DNA of 64,000 bases. It comes from Paramacrobiotus metropolitanus (Eukaryota > Tardigrada > Eutardigrada > Parachela > Macrobiotidae). The stretch covers positions 62,001 to 126,000 of the forward strand of contig NW_026570290.1 in NCBI RefSeq assembly GCF_019649055.1, written 5' to 3'. The position numbers were made by a program, and so were the translations under genes. Below the pieces are notes generated by a model. That model saw only the letters and a program-made list of their open reading frames with translations, did not search any database and was not told the DNA's origin. Of this stretch, positions 47,150 to 58,780 are shown one piece after another; position 1 is the stretch's first letter, and each line of letters opens with the position of its first letter.

Positions 47150-47556
47150 TATATATTTATATTATTTTATTTACTTTACTTACAGATATATTTAGTTCTC
47201 ATGAGGTAGCGAAGAAGAATGTCTTTACCGAGGCGATACGCACTAAATCCAGAATTCTAATACAATACCACAGTTGATGTTCGATCGCTTGAGACACCAA
47301 GGCAACAAGGTATACACTATACAGCCAGATCTGACTCCTGCGAATGTTTCGCATGAGAGAAGCGTGCAAAATCCAGTGCATGTAGGAGAGCGAAATTAAA
47401 GGTGACCTAATATTATTTTCAAGGAAATCAACTAAATTGAATTTGAAAAAAAAACGAAATTTAGTTAAAAGAAAGTCGGACATGAGTGTCGACATCCCAA
47501 GGTTTTACAATTTCCTCTATATGCAGATATAAATGCGATTTTTCCTTTGCCGGTGG
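47150..47556. other. 3' flank of GC2
   Basis: AT-rich, no supported gene. Confidence 0.4.
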
Positions 47557-50500
47557 CTAAAGAGGGCACCTGAGCTCGTTGAGCCAGAACGTGACCATGT
47601 CGTCTTTGCCCTTGACAGATATTACACCGCGGTCCTCGATGAGAAAGATCTGTGTACTCATCAACATCTGTGCCGTCACCTGGGAAATTTGCGTACGATT
47701 CGGCTTTCCGTACGAGCACATCCGGGAGGCAGTGTTGACAGTATCTCCAAATCTATTAAATCCCATCTCCCATAAACAAAAAGGCGATCGCACGGTGGAA
47801 ATGGTTACACTTACAGGCAGTATCTCAAGCGCCGAATTCCGATGACTCCCGCAGCACATGGCCCTTCAGAAAACCCAGGTTTGTTCAAAGTATAAACAAT
47901 TCTCTATGTTCTCTTCAAGGAAAATGACAAGCAACACTCAGACACGCTAAAATGTCCTCGAAGGTATGTTTCTCTTTTACCTGAATGAATTCCGGATTTG
48001 TAGTGTAGATCAAGCTGTCCGGAAAATCGTGGTGCCGCTTCCATAATCTTGAGGGCACAGTGGGCCATAACTTCAGCGTGTCGCTCGTGTCTTCTTTTGG
48101 TTAAACCACTGACTGTCTGCAACATGAATCATATTTCTTAACGAACGACAAATTATCAGAAACATTAGTAGCAAACCAAAAAACAATCAAAACTATAAAG
48201 AGATTAAGAGAATGATAAGTCCCAGAACACTGTACCAAACAACTGTCATTGACGACCTCAACTTTGTAAATCTCATCGGCAAACAAGGCTATTACACGAT
48301 CCATATTTATTTCCAACTGGTCAACAACTTGAACAAGCATCTTTGGCGCACACAAATTCGTCAGGGCTGCGAATCCGCACAGTTGTGTAAACATAACCGT
48401 CGTGGATTCAAATAATTCCGGAGCCACGGTGGTGCCCGCGCGGATGGCACTGGCGACCCATCTGTAGCACCACGCATCACGTCAAGCGTGGTTTCACAGG
48501 CCGTCAGGCAATCAAAAGCGGCAAACAGAACGCAATTACCTCGGAAGAAGCTGTGCGACGACCTCGTCACATCGGTGCATCTCCTCGATCAACGCTTTCG
48601 TGCGCAGGGCCACCTCGTTTTCCAGGTCGCGAGTGTAGTCGGTTAAGCGCCTTTGGATTTTCTCGATAAACTTTTCTTGGTAACGAAAAGAAAATAGATC
48701 GGATGCTTCCTCTAATTTATCTTTAATCTGCCTGATTGATGGTCGTGCTCTAACGTTCGTTTGCCAGCATAACATCAGTATGCATTGAAAATCTTGAATG
48801 GATTCCGTTGTGGTGACGTCTGTATGGTCAGCTGTAGATAGCGCATATGGTGTGAATTATTATACAGTATACAAAGTATTTCACAGTTGAATCATTTTGA
48901 AGTGAATGCATAAGCGAGTCTTACTGTACCAGTAAATTTTTCCTTCGCTAACAATTCCCACAATATTACGCCCACGGCACTTATTTCGCTCTTTTGCTGA
49001 AATTCTGTGGAAACGTTGTGAACGCTCCTGATGCGCTGTCTCCATGCAGTGCTCGATGGTTCCCCACTGCAATCCCCATTGCCGCCTTCGCATAGTTGAG
49101 AATTTATCAGTCCGCCGATTTTCAGCGTGAAATGCTTATCAATTTGGCAGTGGAAGCCACACAGACAACCGTGATAACCAATAGGCGAGGAATGAATAAA
49201 GGTCACCCCCTGGAATACGAGCCACTGTATATTACCAAAGTTTCAAGCCGCAGTATTAATATGAGTATGCACTGTGCAGTACCTGCAAGAAATCCGTAAT
49301 GAAAGAGCTAATCAATATTAAATCCAAATTAATTAACCCTTCGAATACGTCGTAAATACAGCCACGCTGTGGTGCTTCGGTAACTGCACTTATTCGGATA
49401 TGGTGTCCGCCGCCTAGGGCAGTCAATCCATACAACCGTAAAATATTTGGATGCGTAATACTGAGCATCTAAAGGAAAACAGCCAATAATCAGACGAAAT
49501 TGTGTTATTGTGTTCTCACTTCATTGAATTGCGGTAATTTAGTTCTTTTTCGCCGAATGGCCAAAAACCAGCTGACCGAAACTCAAATGCTGAAGCTAAA
49601 ATTCGCACCTGGTTCAAGCGACGTAATAACACATGTCGATTTCGGATGCGATCAAACGGAGAGTGAGCAAAATCTGCTGCGACAGTTGTAATGTTCTCAA
49701 CAAGCACCGGGATTCCTCTAAGCCTCGCCGAAGAAAACCGTTCCGCCTGTATTCAGTATACAAATAATCAGTAATTTCTCTGACTTGTTATTCCATAATT
49801 TTGCACTGCAGTTAGATCGACGTACGACATGTTGAGCCCGAAAGACAGACGTTAGGCCTTTGCTTTCATGAGCCGATCGGAAAGAGTTCGCCAAAGGGAA
49901 TTCCAGCTCAGTTGGTTCAATTATCCACCATGTTTGTACAGCGGTAACATTGGCGTTCAGTCGACTGAGCCACCTATGATTAGAAGAACAAACATGTTCG
50001 CAAGAAATAGGCCAGAAAAAAACAGCCGCGGCGACAGTACGTACCATGTCGCTGCAAAGATCACGCTCAAGCAAATGACACCAGCAACCGACACAGCGGT
50101 GGCGATCATCCAAGTATTTTGCTCTAAAAAAACGCATACTCACACTGCAGGAAAACCAACATATGGCGTATTACTTATAACTAAATGTGTTGCTGTGGCG
50201 TACACATTACCCTCTTTACGGCAGGCGCGCAGATCGTTATTGTAACCACACGGTGGTTCATTGGGCGGTGGCCAGGTAGCGCGGGCCCAGTGATCCAAGC
50301 CGTAGAGCTGGATCACCGGTGGGTTACCCGCTGCAACTTTGTGGAACAGTTTCTAAAAAAATTGTTCCGGAACTTGCTGTGGGATTGTACAGTACTGTAG
50401 GTGAGTCTTATGATGGCGCACTGTTTGATTGCCGGTTTTGTCAAATTTCCATAGATATAGATCCATTTGCCGTCCACCATTGCTATCAACGTAAATTTCG

Positions 50501-52834
50501 CTGATGTTGTTGTGAAACGTGCGATTGAAGAACTGCCTGGCCAAATATTCTGCATCAAGAAACGGGTGCTCCTTTCCGTCCGTCTTCAATTCGTGTAAAA
50601 CCTGCGCAAAATTTCAAGCGTAAACAATGCTTCAAGAGACCTGATCATAATCGACGGTACAGAGTAGCTAATCTTAATAAAGGAATGCCTATACAAATAA
50701 TGTCTTAGAAAAATGTGCCCTACTTAGACTTGGCTTTGACAAAACCTTCTCACAAACCTACCTCCCCAAGCATTGTCACGGCACCATAGCAGCTCAGCAA
50801 CATTGGATACGGCTGTGAAATCATATTGTATTCGTTATCGTTATAGGTAATAAGTATTTCCGTGCACACAGAAAACACTCTATAAAACACTTAGAATTAT
50901 ACCTCTTCGTGAATACTCTCGTTGTAGCTGAAGTCCCGGTGAGTCCTCTCCGTAACCTTTTCTAGAAAATCGCTCGGGGCGGTATCGTAGATATCGGCCG
51001 GCCTCAGAATCAACAGAGACTGGAAAGCTTGTAAAGCGATCTGAAATCGAAACCCGCCTGCAGACCTAAAGTAAATGACACCTCATGAGTTGTCCGCTTA
51101 CGGCGTCATTGCTGTCGTTATATTTCCAGTGCATACGCCCGTAATCTTTCAGCCCATCCAGAATCTGGAACGTCATGTACACCTGGAAAGATTACGCAAC
51201 CATCGGCGCCTGCATGAAGCAAATGCGACATGTGTCACCGCTGGTAATCCTTCCTCAAGCTTACGTAATCTCCGTTGGTCATATTAGCCCGCGCTGCTGA
51301 TATCTATCCGAATACTAAAAGGTCAGAAACAAAATTCTGTCCGTAGTATGCAGTAAAATTTGTCATTCCCGTACCAAAAACTTTCGCAGATTATAGGCCG
51401 CTCCAAAGAATAGCACAACTGTAAAAATCGTAAGCGATGAAAAACAATCACATAACAAGCTCGCCTAACAGTTTACCTCTTGTGTGGGTGCGGATATCCA
51501 TCAACATCTCACGAAAATCATAATCTGTGGAAGTGACGTTAAGTCGCCGCACTAACGGTGACTGACCGAAAATTCGCAGGGAATCAGTGACCATTTGCGC
51601 CGTATAGACAGTATACAGATCCGATGATCCCACATCATTAACGATCAAGTGGTTTGTCCAGTTATATTTGCGGAATATCTCGCAGAAGAGGAGTGTCATT
51701 CCGGGTACGTTAATGCGGGCGGACGATATCCAGGTCGGATTAGCCACCCTGTCGTTAATCGAGGCCGTCATCGCAGTCCTGCAAAGTAGACAAAAGTACT
51801 TACTGCGCCACACCCATATGATGGTGGATCTAGGAAGAATCCACGGACAGAGACAGAAACGGAATCTGTCCTGCAGAGTGAGCAGTGTTGTATACTACGA
51901 GTTATGCGGAAACGCAAGACACCCGACAATCAACTGCACACTTTATCCCATTCACATGACACTACAGAAGCTCCGCAGCATTGCTGCGGGGCTAAAAGAA
52001 CAGCAAGTTACTCAGACGACGATGGCTAGCAACTGAAGAATCTACCAGATCGAAGAGCTGGTAGATGGAGAAAATCACTAGCAAAAACAGCAAAACAACT
52101 TAGCACCCGCACCAGTGCGGGTGTGCGGGGAGGCCACTCCTCCTCTCATGCCGTCGACATCGACATCGACATATATATTCAGCCAATTAAAAAAAAATGA
52201 AAGAAACAGATTAGTTCAAAAACTGTTGTTAAACTTGAAAATTATCATTGTACCTCGCGTTATTATCATAGCGGCTTTCAAATGCAATACACGGGTCTGT
52301 TGATTATTTAAAAAAATGTTATTATTAATTTGAACTTACACTGTAATATACAGGACATTCCACTGCTGGAACATGTATGTGTAGTCCGTTGCGATTGTTC
52401 CCGCTGTAATGTACCATTCTCCGTGTACACCGTCTCTGCTTAATTATTTCAGTCATAACGAGGCGGTGGTAAGTCTTACCCGGAAGAATTACCACATTAA
52501 GGACGGTAGGATCGCGCTTCCGGTAGTACCATTCCGCTGCTAGCCGACCCGTGTACTCGTTGGAGGTGATACCGGCTGGCGGCATATAGTCAATGACATA
52601 ACTCAGGCTGACATTCAAAGAATCCTGGTATATCCAGTTCACATCGTCCGTGGCCAAACTCATCGGCGGCCCGGTAAGTGCTATCCGGATGAGATTGGCC
52701 CGTCCACCAATCGCCACAAGGTGCACCTGCAGTTTTCCCTCGGATTCGGACGATGCAACGACAATAAGGTGAAGCCAAAGCACGACAGTGAAAGGCAGTC
52801 TACGGAATAAACAAGGCACTTGACTGGCATTCAT
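47557..52834 (-). CDS. Receptor guanylyl cyclase GC2, 1,041 residues, with altered metal site
   Basis: Membrane guanylyl cyclases make cGMP on binding an extracellular ligand. Twenty exons join in phase: 52480-52834, 52340-52403, 51477-51778, 51375-51418, 51265-51303, 51102-51182, 50903-51040, 50762-50812, 50422-50601, 50211-50352, 50045-50123, 49826-49973, 49609-49746, 49283-49468, 48930-49209, 48540-48831, 48236-48461, 47981-48116, 47815-47863, 47557-47752. Order: signal peptide (start Met 52834, aligned with GC1), ANF-receptor ectodomain (NPTWISSARINVPGM, RMHWKYNDSNDA, WPPPNEPPCGY), TM about 470-491, kinase-homology domain with HGCL in place of the catalytic HRD, dimerisation helix (RRLTDYTRDLENEVALRTKA), cyclase with YKVEVVND and FGDTVNTASRM. 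The guanine-selecting Glu, second metal Asp, and Asn/Arg of the last motif are kept, but residue 866 is Gln (FTQLCGF) instead of the first metal Asp. Length is typical of the family. Confidence 0.88.
51779..52339. other. Intron 2 of GC2 (561 bp)
   Basis: Longest intron of the gene; holds a small CGACATCGACATCGACAT repeat (about 52154-52171) and a CCGCAGCATTGCTGCGG hairpin near 51975, but no independent gene. Confidence 0.5.
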
Positions 52835-54351
52835 GGTAATATTTACTGACGTGAAACACAGAGGTAACAAATACAATCCAGCCTAGTTGGCACTGCAAGG
52901 ATCCAGTACTGCAAGTGCCGGGATACGGTTAGGGTACGGTTTGCTCAGAGAGGAATTGAACTGGTGTTACAATTTTTCATTGACATAGTACAACTTTGTA
53001 TGGGTATGTATCTAATAAAGTAAAACCGAGTTTTCATTAAAATTTTAACATCGTTGCCATGAAATTGCCATATAGACGGGATGCTCGATTATATAATCTA
53101 GAACCGGCCGAGCACGTGGTCAGAAGAATGCCAGACATTCCATTAGAAACATCTTCAAGATTTTGATTTAATAATGTATTAGCGGCTGCCAGTGCTATTA
53201 TGGATGACTGGATATGTCATAGCCTGGATTTTATTTAGGATAATACCACCCTTTTCAGGAAAATGTATGCTTTTGTGCCCTGATTCTTTGCTGGCTTACT
53301 ACGCACGGAACACCGGCACATTATTATTACAGCCAAAGGGTTTAATATGACAATATGGTTTCTGTCCCTTTCCTTGTGCCTAAAGGCCCATTGGGATAAA
53401 TATAATCCCTATATGATACAACAACAATCCGTGATGAATATGCGGAATTATTGGAAACTGGAAAGCTGACAACGCTTCTGCGATCTGTAATGCGAAAGTC
53501 TCGCCTAATCGCACATCCCGCATGTGGCAGGAGAAGCCCTGTTTACACATCTGATCTTAATGTAAAGATGAAGAATTTTAAGGCGATCATCGTACGCTGC
53601 AGAGCGCGTACGCCGAAAATGCTGACAGGAGACAAACACTACACTGAAATATTTTGAGTGTCGAATTTTATAAAGCACAACACTCGACATCATTAATTTT
53701 GTTAACCTATGTACTACAGCGCAAAATAATTAATTTTACTGTTATCCATCAGTTTAGGCGTAATATCCTGACCCTTACAAACCGCAGATTAAATATGCAT
53801 ATTGAATATGTATGACTTCGGAATTTGAAGGTCATTCTTTCTAATGCTATTCTGTTCCGTGATCGGTGCAACTCCAAACCAGATACAGAGCAAAATGCAG
53901 ATACGAACGGTTAACAAATACAGAGCACATATGATATATCTATATACTGATGTCAGATATAGTATACTGGTAGTCTCGTACCGCAAGTATGCATACATTA
54001 GGCACCACAGTTTTCTAGCGTTATCATGTTTCAGATCAATTTCTTCCAAGGGACTGTTGTGTAAGTTAAACGGTGAGAAAAATCGAGCAGTTTCGCGCAC
54101 ACTACGCAGGCCGGCAGTTACTGTATCAAGTTACTGAGTTTTGAGAAGATCAGCGCGGAGGAACGTGCGTAAGCCGGTAAGCGGTATTTTGATTTTGGTT
54201 TGATAGTTTGACAGGATTCGAACTTTAAACGATAAATCGTGTAGAAATTTCGTAATTTTTGATTAAAACCGTTCGACTCTTTAATCGTCTGAATTTCCAA
54301 CGCTCGGGTTGTGATCAGACTTAGAGCAGTCCGTTGTCCCCTGGACCAGCG
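52835..54351. other. Intergenic between GC2 and the PIN genes
   Basis: Bases 53160-53400 match the GC1 5' flank. From 53401 to 54300 only AT-rich DNA with chance frames. The two genes diverge, so both promoters should lie here. Confidence 0.4.
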
Positions 54352-55182
54352 ATGGAGCCTCTCGATGTCAAACTGGTATTCGATACCAGCGCGCTTCTGC
54401 GTCCAGACCATCTGCAGATTCTCAAAGATCTCTTCAGCCAGCCCGTGGCGATCTACATACCCCGTGTTGTGTGGGAAGAACTCAAGAGTCTTAAGAACAA
54501 AAAGGTGAGTTCGACGCACGCCTTGAACTACATTGAGTCAGTGGCTGGGCGGGGTGTACACATCCAGTCGTTGACGAATTTCCAGCAGCTGCAGCGAACC
54601 TTTTATCCACCTCGCGGCGGTCGCTATCTTAATGAGTATCTCTCAGCCAACGATAACCTGATCCTGTTGTATGCACTGGAACTGCGCCACACCACCCGTT
54701 CTCCCGTGTGGCTGCTCACGCAAGATCGACTGTTGCGAGCGCGAGCCACACGCAGTGGCATGCCGTGCCTTGATCCGTTTACCGTGCAGGTGGCGCTGCA
54801 CCTGGAACATTATGATCACCTCAATCCAAAAGGCAGCGATTATCATGGATGGACTTCAGTCAAGAACTGCAAATGTCGGAATATGGTTACGGTACGGTTT
54901 GCTCAGAATGGGATTCAGTTTCCCGCGGACAGTGTGGAAATGCGTGAGGCGGCCTATCGAGAAGTTGTCCAGGAACGGCAGAACTATAGCCGCGTCGGAC
55001 TTCGACGTGAGGATTTGGAGACAAAGAACATCAAGAGTGATTCGCTGAAAAATCGCAGCTCGTTGCTGGTTCATGATTATCATAAGACTGCGCGCTATTT
55101 CTTTACGGTCGCTGGTCTGCTACTGTTCGCCTTCTATTGCATGGCCCTTGTGGAATGGGTTGGTTCTCGACATATCTCTTAG
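54352..55182 (+). CDS. PIN-domain protein 1 (putative endoribonuclease) with C-terminal membrane anchor
   Basis: Intronless, 276 residues from ATG 54352 (the frame is open a little further upstream, without an ATG). The PIN fold is seen from its acidic residues: Asp11 (VFDTSALL), Glu42/43 (PRVVWEELKSLK), Asp101 (SANDNLILLYALEL) and Asp125 (LLTQDRLLRARATRSG). The ND..IL..AL and V.LLT.D..LR.RA blocks resemble the PIN_4/SWT1-type group of RNA nucleases. These use Mg2+ or Mn2+ held by the acidic cluster to cut single-stranded RNA. A hydrophobic segment near residues 252-270 (FFTVAGLLLFAFYCMALV) would tether the domain to a membrane, facing the cytosol if tail-anchored. Paralogue at 56052; 5' UTRs share an AACGCTCGG-like stretch. 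Confidence 0.75.
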   Translation: MEPLDVKLVFDTSALLRPDHLQILKDLFSQPVAIYIPRVVWEELKSLKNKKVSSTHALNYIESVAGRGVHIQSLTNFQQLQRTFYPPRGGRYLNEYLSANDNLILLYALELRHTTRSPVWLLTQDRLLRARATRSGMPCLDPFTVQVALHLEHYDHLNPKGSDYHGWTSVKNCKCRNMVTVRFAQNGIQFPADSVEMREAAYREVVQERQNYSRVGLRREDLETKNIKSDSLKNRSSLLVHDYHKTARYFFTVAGLLLFAFYCMALVEWVGSRHIS

Positions 55183-56051
55183 AGGGTCGATTTAATTTGT
55201 CCTAAAAATGTGTACAGCTCGAAAGCGGAACCGGTAGCCATCATCCGACTGTAGCAATTTATTGAATACTCTGTTGTGCATTTTTTGTGCGGATGAGTTT
55301 CAGTTTTGTAACTACGAAATTTGTTGAAGCTGCCGAGAGATCTTGGAAATGAGTGTGACATTTCTGTTATCATCCACGTTTATGTTTTCATTTCGCTTTC
55401 GGTTGTTTCTGGTTCTTGGATTCTTGTTTTGTAGTATGATTGTTGGAATTAGTTCCGTTGCAGCGCTTGGTTTTGCAGTTAAATTGAGAGTAAGCTGAAC
55501 ACTGAAATATCAAATATCTGTATAAAGCGGTATCGACTACTGGTTTCGGCCTCAGGGAGCGGAAGTCAATCTCTAATCAGGCGCCCATTCGTAGGGATAT
55601 ATTCAAAATTTCAAGCGTTTATTCAGTCGCACAGTTTGGATTCTGATAGCGTTGAATTCTGATAGCTTAGCGTTCACAAAGAAAATCTTATAAAGCTTCC
55701 AAATCGATTATCAGGTTTTGAAAAAATCCAAATTGCAGCTGCGATTGTTGCACTGAATTTTCAGTCGTTAACTTCGCACAACGATAAATGCATCAGCCCG
55801 CGCATGCGCCCGCTGGGCCAACACTTACGTTTAAGCGTGAATATCAGCTGCAACCTGCAAAGCCTGCAACTGGCAATTAGGTTTTCTCTGGAATTCGTGG
55901 TTTGGCAGTTTCACTGTTTCACTTCAAAAAACCTTAATCTTTGCACGGTGAATTGTCGTTGAGTCTCAGATTTGTGAATCTCGAACTCCTTTTTCAAAAC
56001 TGTACAGTCGATATTCGCTAGAAGTTCCAGCGCTCGGTCTCGTAATTAGCG
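55183..56051. other. Intergenic between PIN genes
   Basis: No supported gene. The last 60 bases resemble the 5' UTR of PIN gene 1. Confidence 0.45.
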
Positions 56052-57008
56052 ATGGAATCCCGCGACCTGAAACTGGTTATCGATACCAGCTCGCTCCTGT
56101 ATCCCCGCGAACTGCAAAGTTTCCAAAATCTTGTCCGGCAGTCAGTTTGGATCTATTTACCCGCTATTGTACTGGCGGAGCTCAAGAAACTCAAACGTGA
56201 CCCAAGAACCCGACGGGGTGCTACGAACGCTTTGAACTACATTGAGTCTGTGGCGGGATCGGGAGGTTCTGTCCACATCCAGTCTCCAGAGGACTGCATT
56301 CGGCTGCTGCGAACATTCTATCCGCCGCGCGGGAGTGACTGTTATCTCGATGACTATCCGTCACCCTGCGATAACCTGATCCTGCTGTATGCACTGGAGC
56401 TGCGCCATACCGCCCGTGATCCTGTATGGCTCATCACGCAAGATCAACAGTTGCGGGCCCGCGCCACTCGCAGCGGCCTGCAATGCGTGGATATGTCAAC
56501 CGCGCAAATGGCGCTAGAAGTGGAGCGCTACGATCATCACTGTCCAAAGGGCAACGATTACCATGTGTGGACCTCAGGCAAGGATTGCAGCTGCCAGAAT
56601 ATAGTCACGGTACAATTCCCTCGGAGCGGAGTTGAGTTTTGGGCGGAGAGTGAGCGTCGACGCGATATGGCGTACCAGGATGTTGTAGAGCACCGAGGAG
56701 ATTTTGGTCGCACCGGATTGCGACGCTTTGCTCCTTATGATCCGCCTGCTGAGGATTCTCGGGTTGGCAATAGCGGGAGCGCTTTGTTGGCGAACCGCCG
56801 CCCGTCGCCGCCACCTCCTGCTTTAAATAGAGCCCTGCACGAGCCGAGCCGCTCGGCTCGGCTCACGAGCGCTCGGCGCTCGCGAGCACTTCGAGCGAGC
56901 AGGCGTCGTTTTGCGAATTTGCGAACGAGCCGAGCAACAGAAAAAAATTGCGAGCAAGCCGAGCGAGCGGGATGGTTAGATGCGAGCGATCGCGAGCCTA
57001 AAGGCTAA
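56052..57008 (+). CDS. PIN-domain protein 2, C-terminus replaced by repeat-derived sequence
   Basis: Intronless frame of 318 residues. Residues 1 to about 230 align with PIN protein 1 throughout and keep all acidic positions: Asp11 (VIDTSSLL), Glu (VLAELKKLK), Asp (SPCDNLILLYALEL) and Asp (LITQDQQLRARATRSG). A two-residue insertion is seen at SVAGSGG. After GLRR the two proteins diverge: here a Pro-rich spacer (RRPSPPPPALNR) leads into an Arg/Ala/Ser-rich tail coded by the GAGC repeat (56826-57005), and the membrane segment of PIN 1 is absent. The domain itself looks functional. The tail is either a genuine gained C-terminus or the result of a mobile insertion. Confidence 0.7.
   Translation: MESRDLKLVIDTSSLLYPRELQSFQNLVRQSVWIYLPAIVLAELKKLKRDPRTRRGATNALNYIESVAGSGGSVHIQSPEDCIRLLRTFYPPRGSDCYLDDYPSPCDNLILLYALELRHTARDPVWLITQDQQLRARATRSGLQCVDMSTAQMALEVERYDHHCPKGNDYHVWTSGKDCSCQNIVTVQFPRSGVEFWAESERRRDMAYQDVVEHRGDFGRTGLRRFAPYDPPAEDSRVGNSGSALLANRRPSPPPPALNRALHEPSRSARLTSARRSRALRASRRRFANLRTSRATEKNCEQAERAGWLDASDREPKG
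56826..57005. repeat. GAGC/CGAGCGAGC-rich repeat, left
   Basis: Irregular repetition of GAGCGAGC and CGAGCCGAG with interspersed AT-rich spacers. A similar stretch lies at 63826-64000 in the same orientation, outside the inverted arrays of the Gag-like element. Confidence 0.65.
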
Positions 57009-57289
57009 CATTGTGCGAAATGGAAAAGTTTCTGGTACAAAATCACATTGACCGACCTGAAAACGGTCTTAAACCACCGTCTCCTTCGCGCTTCGCGCGA
57101 AGTGATTTACTAACTTTCCTAGACTGGTCGGGACTCAGGACTAACTTTTGATATTTTGTACTCGTAGCCAACAAAAACATTATTTGACGGGTTTATGAAT
57201 CAGTTGAATGCTTCCTAAGAAAGGTGCATTTTAATTTTTGAGAATTCTACTGTATGCATTTATTTCAGACTAAATTAAGAAAACGAAGT
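57006..57289. other. Spacer between GAGC repeat and inverted array
   Basis: Contains a CTTCGCGCTTCGCGCGAAG hairpin near 57090. No gene. Confidence 0.35.
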
Positions 57290-57455
57290 GGCTATTTTGC
57301 CGCAGTGTTTGCGGCTAAATAGCCAGTTGGCTATTTCGCCGCACTACGGTGGGCGAAATAGCTTCTTGGCTACTTTACGGCACACTGCGTTATCAGCTGC
57401 TCAACTATTTTGCCGCACTATGGTCGGCAAAATAGTCAGTTGGCTATTTTGCCAC
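57290..57455 (+). repeat. Inverted array of hairpin repeats, left arm
   Basis: Tandem units built on GGCTATTTTGCCGCA and its complement TGCGGCAAAATAGCC, each unit itself a hairpin. An ordered stretch of about 110 bp (CAGTTGGCTATTT, then GAAATAGCTTCTTGGCTA, then GCACACTGCGTTA) recurs in inverted orientation in the right arm, which shows that the arms are copies of each other and not only similar in composition. Confidence 0.75.
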
Positions 57456-57958
57456 ACCATTAGTGCAGCCTTCTCGCCGCGCACTTTTAATGATCTCTGT
57501 ACGGTAAAGTGCCGCAAGGTCTGTAAAACCGCGTTACTTACTTCAAACAGAATCTTACAGAGCGTTACAGAGCAACGAGGCAGTCCAACTCAAAATGTGT
57601 CATTGTTAATCGAGGCTATATATGTATGAGTGGCTTCGCCTTCCGCCTTCTCCTCCGCCTATGCCTTTTGCGCACTGCGGATTCGACCTCGGCTTCCAAA
57701 AGATGCACTTTTCATTGGTCTTCTAATGCAATTCTTAAGTTTCTTGGGTTATATTCGAGTTTCCGAGGGAATATTGTTAGGTTTTCTTGTGTTTATGTTA
57801 TCCTAGCCGTTAATCGAATTAAAAATTATTTTCAAACAACCATGCGTCAACGGTTTTAGTCCGGCTTTCAGTACTGCTACTGGCAGCACAACATCTAGGC
57901 TAACGATTGTAAACAGCTTTATCGAGGAATCAAAAAATTGGAGAAGCTTGGAGCCGTT
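57456..57958. other. Element interior without clear gene
   Basis: Short frames only. Confidence 0.35.
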
Positions 57959-58148
57959 CGGAAACGGCACAGCCGGGGAAACGGCACAGCCGGGAAAACG
58001 GCACAGCCGGGGAAACGGCACAGCCGGGGAAACGGCACAGCCGGGGAAACGGCACAGCCGGGGAAACGGCACAGCCGGGGAAACGGCACAGCCGGGGAAA
58101 CGGCACAGCCGGGGAAACGGCACAGCCGGGGAAACGGCACAGCCGGGA
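57959..58148. repeat. 17-bp minisatellite (about 11 units)
   Basis: Unit GGAAACGGCACAGCCGG repeated almost perfectly, one unit having GAAAACGG. Three units equal 51 bases or 17 codons, so long frames stay open on both strands; I regard these as artefacts of the repeat. High identity suggests recent expansion. Confidence 0.9.
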
Positions 58149-58780
58149 ACGAGCCTGTAATTTATGCGATTGCTTGCCTTACGGACGCAATCACGAATTA
58201 AGATCTTCTGAAAAGGAATGCGTTAAACTGGTACGAGGTCACCGCTTTCTCCGTTGTTTGTCTAGTAAGCGTTTCAGTGCGCTGCCGGTCGTGTAACAAG
58301 TTTACATAAGGTCTATATTCGAGATGCGGAAGCCGTTCAACCGGTGACGCTTTTGATTTACAAAAATTTTTGTTGCACCCTGACTTGCGGTCCGGCAAAA
58401 ATAATAACGAACCAACCAGGGTTGGCGGCAGCTGGGTTTACGCAGCATCTGTGTCCTTAAAGCACTGATCAGTTAACCGTCTACGTTTAATCGGCTACTA
58501 CTATAGCTCTTGTTAGCATGCCGGCGGGCCGCGTTTATTTCTGCTTATCCTTGTGTGCCTTTTTTTCTGTTTTATGTTCGTAATCCGTTCAAATTTTGCA
58601 GTCGATGAGAAATCATTTAGCAGTATGCTTGGAAAGCAAGAGACTGGTTCCTTTCCCAAGCAACAAAAGAAAGAACAGAGGCTTTATCAGCGACGTTTCC
58701 GTGCGGTTCATCTGCCATTGCAGAGTTCACTGGACCCACTTCCTGAGCCGGTGGACTGCTTACGGTCACCATTCCCCCCG
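58149..58780. other. 3' flank of the Gag-like region
   Basis: No reverse transcriptase or protease motifs in any frame; no similarity seen to the 62.8-63.4 kb flank that would indicate LTRs. Confidence 0.4.

Noticed and set aside
51668-52036. 122-codon plus frame across GC2 exon 3 and intron 2
   Set aside because: Antisense to a well-supported exon; composition not protein-like.
57803-58201. Frames on both strands over the 17-bp repeat as proteins
   Set aside because: Open on both strands only because of the repeat; no coding context.
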